Source: JANLSO01 sp031362405
Lineage (GTDB): Bacteria > Actinomycetota > Thermoleophilia > Miltoncostaeales > Miltoncostaeaceae
NCBI GenBank assembly: GCA_031362405.1
Contig: JANLSO010000072.1
Location: 1 to 12,937, forward strand
Direction of reading: 5' to 3'
DNA length: 12,937 nt
The notes beneath the pieces were generated by a model. That model did not search any database and was not told the origin of the DNA. It saw nothing but the letters and a program-made list of their open reading frames with translations. The position numbers were made by a program, and so were the translations under genes. This document shows positions 5,840 through 12,307 of the stretch, piece after piece; the stretch's first letter is position 1, and each line of letters begins with the position of its first letter.

Positions 5840-7270
5840 TCAGCGTTCGAGCAGTTGGGAGAGAACGTGATCGACGCTCGCCACGAGCTCGTTCGCCCGT
5901 GCCGCGAGCTCGCGTAGCTCCAAATGGGCGGTGGCGAGCTTCTCCTCGAACACCTCGTCGTCGAGATCCTCGACCTCGGTGCCGACGTAGCGACCCGGGT
6001 TGAGGCTCCACCCCTGGGCCTCGATCTCGGCACGCGACGCGACGCGACGCGACGCGGCACAGGCCCTTGACATCGAGATACGCGCCGTCGGAGAAGCGGG
6101 AGGGGAACATCTCGTTCGTGCCCGCCGTGAGCTCTGGTTACTGGCCACGGTAGAGCCGGACGATGTTCGCGAGGAACTCGATCTACTCGTCGGTGAAGTC
6201 GCGGTGGGCCCGATCGATCTGGCGAAAGATCCCGCGTGCGTCGATGAAAAGAACCGAGTCGGCGCGCTCGGCTCCCTTCTTGCCGCGATCGAGGAACCAC
6301 ATGGTCACCGGCAGGGTGACCATGTAGAAGAAGTTCGGGCCGACCGCGACCATCACGTCGACGACGCCCGACTCGATCAGCGTGCGGCGGATCTCCGCCT
6401 CGCTGTGACGCGCGTCGGACGCGGAGTTGGCCATCACAAAGCCCGCCCGGCCCTGCGTGTTGAGGGCGGTCGCGATCATCTGGATCCAGATGTAGTTGCC
6501 GTTGTCGGCTTTCGGCAACGCGGGGATCCGCGGGTCGACTTCCAGCTTCGTCTTGTCGATCCGGTCGACGTTGAACGGCGGGTTGGCCATCACGAAGTCG
6601 AAACGCTTAAGGCTCTTGTGAGGATCCTCGTCGTAGCTATTGCCCTCGCGGATCTCGCCCGACAGGCCGTGAACCGCCAGGTTCATCCGTGCCAGACGGA
6701 CCGTCTCGCCGGTCTTCTCCTGGCCGCAGATCGATAGCTCGTCGCCCGGCGACTGTTGGTGGCGTTCAACGAAGCGGGCCGAGTGCACGAACATGCCGCC
6801 CGAGCCGCACGCGGGATCGAAGATGCGGCCGTGGAACGGCTCGATGATCTCCACGATCAGGCGCACGATGCTGGCGGGCGTGAAGAACTCACCCGCCCCC
6901 TGCCCCTCGGTGATCGCGAAGTTGGCGAGGAAGTACTCGTACACGAGGCCGAAGGCGTCGCCGTCGACGTCCTTCGTGTAGCTGTTGATGTGCCGAGGTC
7001 GGTGCCCTCACTGAGATCGAGCAGATGCTCGAAGCGGGCCTCGTCAGTGAGGTAGATGACCCGCCGGGTGTGGTAATCGGACGGACCGATCCTCCGGCGT
7101 GCCGACCCCTTCGATTCGATCGCGTCCCGCGCCGCCGCGAACTTGGCATCGGCGAAGCGCAGCAAGCTCAGACCGAGGACCGGGGTCCGTACTCGGAGGC
7201 CTTGAGGCCGGAGTTCGCACGCGGCTCGTCGGCCGCGTCCCATCGGCGCTTCTCGAGACGAGATTCCAGA
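5840..7270 (-). pseudogene. hsdM: Type I restriction-modification DNA methyltransferase subunit, multiply disrupted
   Basis: HsdM is the N6-adenine methyltransferase subunit of type I systems. The core is well preserved: helical N-terminal pieces (LEKRRWDAADE, SGLKASEY, then LGLSLLRFADAKF), the SAM-binding motif FDPACGSGGMF, catalytic NPPF in MANPPFNVDRID, and a C-terminal segment EIEAQGWSLNPGRYVG. Lesions on the reading strand are: a one-base loss near 7188; a frame change near 6992 where, from memory of the family, some 50-60 residues also seem missing before DGDAFG; TAG at 6185-6183 after DFTDE; TAA at 6140-6138; and a frame shift across the pentanucleotide tract at 6032-6056. No clear start codon remains, so the 5' limit (about 7270) is approximate. 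No hsdS or hsdR lies in the window. Too many lesions to yield active enzyme. Confidence 0.85.
6032..6056. repeat. Five tandem copies of ACGCG within hsdM
   Basis: Five perfect ACGCG units (CGCGT on the coding strand) lie in the 3' part of hsdM, where the family reads GLC-x-VA-x-x-EIEAQGW. With three units the coding strand would read CRVASRAEIEAQGW in frame; the five present add 10 bases and shift the frame. Six would restore it. Such five-base tracts are a known slipped-strand switch type in some hsdM genes. Confidence 0.85.
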
Positions 7271-7387
7271 AGTAGTGGGCGACGTATTAGGCTTCCGGGC
7301 CGTGCCTACGCCCCATCCCTCCCACACGCTGGGATCCGTATGTGCGGGTTCGCCGATCACGGTGCCGGCGGGCTTTCGGGGCCGACG

Positions 7388-8335
7388 GTGAGCGGCGGGC
7401 TGGTCGCCCTGCTGGACGATGTCGCCGCGATGGCTAAGCTGGCCGCCGCGTCTGTGGACGACATCGGCGCCGCAGCGGGCCGAGCCAGCGCCAAGGCCGC
7501 CGGGGTGGTGGTCGACGACACCGCCGTGACGCCTCGTTACGTGCGTGACTTCACCGCCGATCGCGAGCTGCCGGTGATCAAGCGGATCGCGATCGGATCG
7601 CTGCGGAACAAGCTGCTTTTCATCCTGCCCGCGGCCATGCTGCTGAGCCAGTTCCTTCCGTGGCTGCTGACCCCCCTGTTGATGGTCGGCGGCGTGTACC
7701 TGTGTTTCGAGGGTGCGGAGAAGGTCTGGGAGAAGTTCTCGGGTCATCATCCCGAGGCCGAAGATGCGATCGCCGCCGCGACGGGGCCGCAGCAAGAAGA
7801 GATGATGGTCAAAGGGGCGATCCGCACCGACTTCATCCTGTCGGCCGAGATCATGGTGATCTCACTGAACGAAGTGGCGTCAGAGCCGTTCGCCAGCCGG
7901 CTGGCGATTCTGATCGTCGTCGCGTTCGCGATCACTGCGCTGGTCTACGGGGCGGTGGCGCTGATCGTCAAGATGGACGACGTGGGGTTGGGCTTGGCCG
8001 AAAGCTCCGGCGGGTTCATGGCGACCGTCGGTCGCGGATTGGTGCGGGGAATGCCGAAGCTGCTGGGACTGCTGTCCACGGTCGGGATTGCGGCCATGAT
8101 CTGGGTCGGCGGACACATCCTGCTGGTGGGTCTCGACGAACTCGGTTGGCCCGCGCTCTACGACGCTGTGCATCACGCGGAGGAAGCGGCCGGCGACGCG
8201 GTACGACAGATCGGTGGGCTGGTCGGCTGGCTGGTCAACACGGCAGCGTCGGCAGTGGTTGGGCTCTTCATCGGGGCAGCTGCAGTGGCCGTCATGCACT
8301 TTGTGCCACGCCGGAGCCGCGCCACCGCGCACTGA
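7388..8335 (+). CDS. DUF808 family inner-membrane protein (YedI-like)
   Basis: This 315-residue predicted multi-pass membrane protein of the DUF808/YedI family has no established biochemical role. The start region SGGLVALLDDVAAMAKLAAAS and VVVDDTAVTPRYV, followed by RELPVIKRIAIGSLRNKL, are family hallmarks. Hydrophobic segments follow: LLFILPAAMLLSQFLPWLL and the next GGVYLCFEGAEKVW, a pair near LAILIVVAFAITALVYGAVALI, another at LLGLLSTVGIAAMIWVGGHILL, and a last near ASAVVGLFIGAAAVAVMHFV. An intact acidic/Glu-rich loop lies between them (HHPEAEDAIAAATG). GTG at 7388 is chosen from family alignment; an in-frame ATG at 7340 would add 16 residues unlike the family. No strong ribosome binding site is visible for either. 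Divergent from the hsdM remnant, and the only gene in its unit as far as I can see. Reading frame intact. Confidence 0.85.
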   Translation: MSGGLVALLDDVAAMAKLAAASVDDIGAAAGRASAKAAGVVVDDTAVTPRYVRDFTADRELPVIKRIAIGSLRNKLLFILPAAMLLSQFLPWLLTPLLMVGGVYLCFEGAEKVWEKFSGHHPEAEDAIAAATGPQQEEMMVKGAIRTDFILSAEIMVISLNEVASEPFASRLAILIVVAFAITALVYGAVALIVKMDDVGLGLAESSGGFMATVGRGLVRGMPKLLGLLSTVGIAAMIWVGGHILLVGLDELGWPALYDAVHHAEEAAGDAVRQIGGLVGWLVNTAASAVVGLFIGAAAVAVMHFVPRRSRATAH

Positions 8336-8559
8336 TCCAGACTGGCCCGCCCGAGAGGAAGTACCCATTCCGGCCCCCGAACGGCGTGCCGACAACTTCT
8401 CTGGTTGGGCTGCGCCGCAGGTCGGGGTCGTGCAGGCCCGCGCGCCGATCACGCGCCGCATCCGCGCCAAGAAGACCTGGATTCTCGTCCCAAGGCGAGC
8501 GGGCATCGTTCGCATCCGGTCTCTCGACGCCCAAGGGCTTACGAACGGGGCGGCGACAA
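8336..8559. other. Intergenic region between DUF808 and AraC regulator genes
   Basis: The 224 bases between convergent ends carry no gene I can support. One + frame (about 8395-8580) reads for some 50 residues with a protein-like look (TWILVPRRAG, ITRRIRAKKTW) but has no start, ribosome binding site or recognised family. It could be a fragment of a lost secreted beta-rich protein. No terminator with a T-run was seen. Confidence 0.4.
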
Positions 8560-9537
8560 TCACGGTAAGGCCCGCGAAACCGGGGCACCCTCGAGCGCCG
8601 GGACCAGCGCTGCGGCGCGGTGGGCGCGGGGGCTTACCCCGTAGGCACGCGTGAATGCGGTGCTGAGGGCGTACGGGCTGCCGTAGCCGACCTTCTCGGC
8701 CACCGCGGCAACACGGGCGCCCGGCTCGCGCAACAGATCGGCGGCGATCCGCAGGCGCCAGTTGGTCAGGTAGCTCATCGGAGGTTCGCCGACGAGATCG
8801 TTGAAGCGGCGCGCAAACGATGCGCGCGAGACATGTGTCTCCGCCGCAAGCAGCGCGACCGTCCACGGGTGGGCGGGGTTGTTGTGCAAAAGCCGAAGCG
8901 CCGTGCCGACGACCGGGTCGGATTGGGCGAGGTACCAGGCGGGGGCGTTCGCGTCAGGGCGCGCGAACCAGGCGCGCAGCGCCGTGATCAGCAACAGATC
9001 GAGCAGCCGGTCAAGCACGGCTTCCTGGCCGGGGTCGTCGCGGTTGATCTCCCTACGCAACAACGTGACCACGTGGCTATCCCATGCGTCTTCGCTCAGC
9101 ACGATCAACGGCGGGATCGCGGCCAACAGGTGGCGGCTGACCTCGCGCCCGTGGGGGTAGGTCCCGGTCAAGAGTACGGTCTGCCCATCGGGATCGTTCC
9201 CCCAGCTGCGTACCCCGAGGTGCATCTCCTGCGCGAGGTCGCGTCCGTCGGGGCTCGCGCAACGCTCACCCGGGTGGATCACGACCTGGGGTGGACGCGA
9301 CGGGCCGTCAGACACGGTGTACGGCTCGGGACCGCGCACGATCACGACATCCCCCTCACCGAGGCGAACGGGAACGGTGCCGTCGAAGGCCACCCAGCCG
9401 TCTCCCTGGACGACGGCGAAGATGCTGAGCGGCGCCTCGTCCTGGATCCGTAGCGACCAGGGCGGGCTGAGCACGCACCGAAGGAGGAACGCGCCCTGCG
9501 CGCGTGGCCCAGCGAGCAGACCGGCAATCGCGTCCAT
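8560..9537 (-). CDS. AraC-family transcriptional regulator with N-terminal cupin
   Basis: A 325-residue regulator. The N-terminal cupin-like sensor domain covers about residues 10-190 (LSIFAVVQGDGWVAFDG, RLGEGDVVIVRG). The C-terminal AraC DNA-binding domain covers about 205-310 with two helix-turn-helix units: the first about 224-250 (ALLAAETHVSRASFARRF), the second about 274-300 (VAAVAEKVGYGSPYALSTAF), followed by the conserved YGVSPRAHR. ATG at 9537; the ribosome binding site is weak. It is divergent from the NmrA-like/DUF1772 pair with an 81-base gap, so it most likely controls that pair and perhaps itself. The cupin subgroup is typical of regulators paired with NAD(P)-binding oxidoreductases; the effector is unknown. 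Reading frame intact. Confidence 0.92.
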   Translation of the reverse strand: MDAIAGLLAGPRAQGAFLLRCVLSPPWSLRIQDEAPLSIFAVVQGDGWVAFDGTVPVRLGEGDVVIVRGPEPYTVSDGPSRPPQVVIHPGERCASPDGRDLAQEMHLGVRSWGNDPDGQTVLLTGTYPHGREVSRHLLAAIPPLIVLSEDAWDSHVVTLLRREINRDDPGQEAVLDRLLDLLLITALRAWFARPDANAPAWYLAQSDPVVGTALRLLHNNPAHPWTVALLAAETHVSRASFARRFNDLVGEPPMSYLTNWRLRIAADLLREPGARVAAVAEKVGYGSPYALSTAFTRAYGVSPRAHRAAALVPALEGAPVSRALP

Positions 9538-9618
9538 GGTGTGAGATTAGACCCTTGCGCATCTTTCTGACTGTTTCGACTATGGAGCCTCTGTGCGAGG
9601 TCGTCTTGAGTGCGCGTC
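9538..9618. promoter_or_regulatory. Divergent promoter region of the AraC / NmrA-like divergon
   Basis: These 81 bases lie between the two start codons, are noticeably more AT-rich than their surroundings (for example 9556-9590), and must contain both promoters and probably the AraC-type operator. On the + strand TTGCGC followed 17 bases later by GACTAT is a weak -35/-10 candidate. No clear direct repeat was found. Confidence 0.45.
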
Positions 9619-10458
9619 ATGACGACGACAACGAACACTCAAGAGCTCATCCTCGTGCTCGGCGGAACCGGCAAGACCGGCCGGCGCGTGGCCGAACGAC
9701 TGCGCACCCGCGGCGAACGGGTGCGGATTGGATCGCGGTCGAACACCCCACCCTTCGACTGGGACGAACCCGCCACCTGGGCACCGGCCTTGGAGGGGGT
9801 CGGCGCCGTCTACGTGTCGTTCTTTCCCGACCTCGCGGTTCCCGGCGCATCCGAGACGGTCGACGCATTTTGCCGGCGCGCGGTCGCGCAGGGTGTTGAT
9901 CGGCTGGTGCTGCTGTCAGGACGCGGCGAGGAGGAAGCACAGCGCGCCGAGCAGGTCGTGATGGCCACGCCGACCGCGTGGACGATCCTGCGCTGCAGCT
10001 GGTTCATGCAGAACTTCAGCGAGAACTTCTTCCTCGACGGCGTGCTCGCCGGAGAGGTGGCGCTGCCGGTCGACACGGTCGCCGAGCCTTTCGTCGACGT
10101 CGACGACATCGCCGAGGTCGCCGTCGCCGCACTCACCGGGGGCGGGCACGCGGGACGGCTCTACGAACTGACCGGCCCGCGCCTTCTGCGGTTCGACGAG
10201 GCGGTGGCGGAGATCGCCACGGCCTCGGGACGGCCGATCCGCTTTCAGTCGGTGCCGCTCGATGCTTTCACCGCGAGCCTCGGCCAGGCAGGGCTTCCCC
10301 CGGATGTCGTGCCGCTGGTCGCCTACCTCTTCGGCGAAGTCCTTGACGGTCGAAACGCGAAGGTCACCGACGGCGTCCCGCAGGCCTTGGGACGGCCCGC
10401 ACGGGATTTCGCCGACTACGCGCGTGAGGCCGCCGCCACGGAAGTGTGGGGCCGATGA
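9619..10458 (+). CDS. NmrA-like NAD(P)-binding oxidoreductase
   Basis: This 279-residue protein has a Rossmann fold of the atypical short-chain dehydrogenase / NmrA-like group. The dinucleotide-binding motif LVLGGTGKTG sits at residues 12-21. Then come GVGAVYVSF, a short RLVLLSGRG strand, and ILRCSWFMQNFSENFF, the NmrA-like signature. Later VDVDDIAEVAVAALT and GRLYELTGP complete the family pattern. The usual YxxxK catalytic pair is not seen in its usual place, as in many NmrA-like proteins, so it may act as a redox sensor or a reductase of unknown substrate. ATG at 9619 is chosen; a GTG at 9610 in frame is the alternative. Its TGA overlaps the next ATG (ATGA, 10455-10458), so the DUF1772 gene is translationally coupled. 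Reading frame intact; probably controlled by the divergent AraC regulator. Confidence 0.9.
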   Translation: MTTTTNTQELILVLGGTGKTGRRVAERLRTRGERVRIGSRSNTPPFDWDEPATWAPALEGVGAVYVSFFPDLAVPGASETVDAFCRRAVAQGVDRLVLLSGRGEEEAQRAEQVVMATPTAWTILRCSWFMQNFSENFFLDGVLAGEVALPVDTVAEPFVDVDDIAEVAVAALTGGGHAGRLYELTGPRLLRFDEAVAEIATASGRPIRFQSVPLDAFTASLGQAGLPPDVVPLVAYLFGEVLDGRNAKVTDGVPQALGRPARDFADYAREAAATEVWGR

Positions 10459-10943
10459 CCGCCGAGACTGCGACGCGGATACTCACGATCGTCTCGGCGG
10501 TGGGCGCCGGAGTGATCGGCGGCCTGTTCTTCGCCTTCTCAACCTTTGTCATGACCGGTCTGAACGATCTGCCGCCCTCACAGGGAATCGCCGCGATGCA
10601 GTCGATCAACAGAGCGGCGCCCAAAGACGGGCTGTTCGTGACCCTGTTCATCGGCATCGCCGTGACGTGCGGCCTCCTCATCGTGATGTCACTTCTGAAG
10701 CTCGACGAACCGGGGGCATGGCTGCGAATCGCCGGCGGCGCCGCATACATGCCGGCGATCGTCCTGACCGCCGCGTACCACGTGCCACGGAACGACGAGC
10801 TGGCGAAGCTCGATCCGCAGAGCGCCAGTTCGGTCCGCTTCTGGTCGAGCTACGTCGGCGATTGGACGACCTGGAATCACGTGCGCGCCCTCGGCCCGAT
10901 CATCGCCGTGGTCCTGTTGGTCGTGTCGCTGCGTCGCGGGTAG
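10455..10943 (+). CDS. DUF1772 (anthrone oxygenase-like) membrane protein
   Basis: A 162-residue protein with about four membrane segments: roughly residues 8-34 (ILTIVSAVGAGVIGGLFFAF), 59-82 (LFVTLFIGIAVTCGLLIVMSLL), 91-110 and 143-160. Family features are the short HVPRNDELAKL motif and WTTWNHVRALGP before the last helix. DUF1772 contains fungal anthrone oxygenases, but bacterial members are mostly uncharacterised. The start ATG overlaps the stop of the upstream gene (ATGA). Co-occurrence with an NmrA-like oxidoreductase and a divergent AraC regulator is a common actinobacterial arrangement and points to a shared response, perhaps to a quinone-like or other aromatic compound; that is inference. 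Reading frame intact, TAG stop. Confidence 0.88.
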   Translation: MTAETATRILTIVSAVGAGVIGGLFFAFSTFVMTGLNDLPPSQGIAAMQSINRAAPKDGLFVTLFIGIAVTCGLLIVMSLLKLDEPGAWLRIAGGAAYMPAIVLTAAYHVPRNDELAKLDPQSASSVRFWSSYVGDWTTWNHVRALGPIIAVVLLVVSLRRG

Positions 10944-10963
10944 CCGACTACTCGGGGTCGGCT
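10942..10963 (+). terminator. Stem-loop after the NmrA-like/DUF1772 pair
   Basis: AGCCGAC (10942-10948) and GTCGGCT (10957-10963) form a 7-bp stem with an 8-base loop starting inside the DUF1772 stop codon. No T-run follows, so it is a possible but weak terminator. It separates this unit from the converging allC copy 2 relic. Confidence 0.4.
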
Positions 10964-11032
10964 TCTGAGCTGGAGAGCGCGGAGGGTCGACCCAGATCCT
11001 CCTGACCGAATGTTTTCGCCCGTTGAGAACGC

Positions 11033-11822
11033 TCACGTTGCCACGCGGGCCAGAGCCCCGGCCGGCACCTCGACGCCGCGTGCGATCTCGTCGGTCAAGG
11101 TGAACTCGTTCGGCCGGTGGCTCACCCCGCGGGCCGAGGGCACGAAGATCATCGCCATTGGACAGATCTGCGCCATGAACACGGCATCCTGATACGCACG
11201 GCTGACCATCCGACAAAGGGGAAGCTCCGCCTCGGCGCAGGAGTCCTCGATTGCCGCGTGCGGCGGCCGCCTCACGCGCGACGCCCCTCACCGCGCCGAG
11301 GACCGCATCCGGTTCGAGAGTGAGTAGGCCCACGGTGCCGACGGTGCCGGGCGATCCGCTGCTGCGCGCGAGCCGATCAACGGCCTGAATCACGTCGGCG
11401 GCGGCGACCAGCGGGTCATGGCGCACCGCCATCAGCACGGCTCCCGCGTGGCCACCTTCGCCCGACGACTCGACACGCAGGGCCGGAGCGGCAATGGCCG
11501 TCACCACGCCGATCGGCACCCCGGTGCGCTCCAGCTCCGGCCCCTGCTCGACAGCTCCAAAAAACGCCGCAGAGGAACCGGGGCCAGCTGAGCATCCGTG
11601 ATCGAACCCGAGATCCCGGACGCTGCCCGTGCGTCGTCGGGGCCTGCGGCCGTCGGGATCGCGCAATCGGGCGAGCCGCTCCGAGGTCGCAATACCGGCC
11701 ATGATCCGGCTGCCGAGGCATCCGAACGAGAACCGGGTCGGCTCCTCGGCTGTGACCATGATCCGCTCGATCGAGCTACGCGGACGTATCCTCGCCGCCT
11801 ACAGCGCGAGGTCGTACGTCAT
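11033..11822 (-). pseudogene. allC: Second allantoate amidohydrolase copy (allC copy 2), heavily damaged
   Basis: This - strand sequence aligns with allC copy 1 from about residue 105 to the end, but it is broken in many places. The ATG at 11822 overlaps the uraD stop (ATGA), then after seven codons meets a TAG (11801-11799) exactly where copy 1 has Gln109. Recognisable parts follow: TAEEPTRFSFGCLGSR; a scrambled segment where copy 1 has residues about 155-190, with the HIEQ metal ligand lost; VEQGPELERTGVPIGVVT; GEGGHAGAVLMAVRHDPL; then a deletion of about 25 codons near 11305. The C-terminal end (MVSRAYQDAVFMAQICPMAM, GVSHRPNEF) is in another frame and stops at 11033-11035. About 100 N-terminal codons are missing. 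Nucleotide similarity to copy 1 is roughly 80% by eye, so this is an old duplicate or independently acquired copy. No active product is expected. Confidence 0.85.
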
Positions 11823-12307
11823 CCAAGAGCCTCCAGGCGCAGCGCGATGATCGCCGCGATCTCCTCGATAGCCGCGGTGCGCTCGGTGCCGGCGTCGTGG
11901 GTGAGCCGCCGTTCCCAGGCCGCCAGGATCTCGGGAACCGAACGACCTCGCACGCAGACGACGAACGGGAAGCCAAAGCGCTCGCGGTAGTCGGCGTTCA
12001 ATCGCGTTACCCGCTCGAGGTCGGTGGGCGTCAGCCGGTCGAGCCCTGCCGAGGCCTGTTCGGCGGCGGAGTCGTCGGTGAGATCGCCGGCGAGAGCGGC
12101 TCGGCCGGCGAGGTCGGGGTGCGCCCGGATCAGGGCCAGCTGCCGCTCAGGGTCGGCGGTGCGCACCACCCGGGCAAAGGCCGCCGCCGCCTCTGCACTA
12201 TCCGCAAACGGGGCGTCGGCCCACACCTCCTCGGCCACCCAGGGCGACCCCTCGGTCACGTGCCCGACGCGGTCGAGAAACTCCTGGCGTGTGAGGGCGC
12301 CGCTCAC
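11819..12307 (-). CDS. uraD: 2-oxo-4-hydroxy-4-carboxy-5-ureidoimidazoline (OHCU) decarboxylase
   Basis: This 162-residue cytoplasmic enzyme makes (S)-allantoin by decarboxylating OHCU, the last step from urate. Family motifs are clear: HPDLAG with the catalytic His at residue 63, SAAEQASAGLDRL with Glu at 83, and FGFPFVVCVRGRS at 111-123. The GTG start at 12307 overlaps the TGA of the upstream xanthine dehydrogenase gene (GTGA), indicating co-transcription and coupling. Its own TGA overlaps the ATG of the allC copy 2 relic. The neighbouring hydroxyisourate hydrolase and urate oxidase are not in this window. Reading frame intact and of normal length; nothing unusual in the protein itself. Confidence 0.93.
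   Translation of the reverse strand: MSGALTRQEFLDRVGHVTEGSPWVAEEVWADAPFADSAEAAAAFARVVRTADPERQLALIRAHPDLAGRAALAGDLTDDSAAEQASAGLDRLTPTDLERVTRLNADYRERFGFPFVVCVRGRSVPEILAAWERRLTHDAGTERTAAIEEIAAIIALRLEALG

Noticed and set aside
8395..8580. Possible + strand gene fragment between DUF808 and the AraC gene
   Set aside because: No start codon with a ribosome binding site and no recognisable family; recorded only in the description of that gap.
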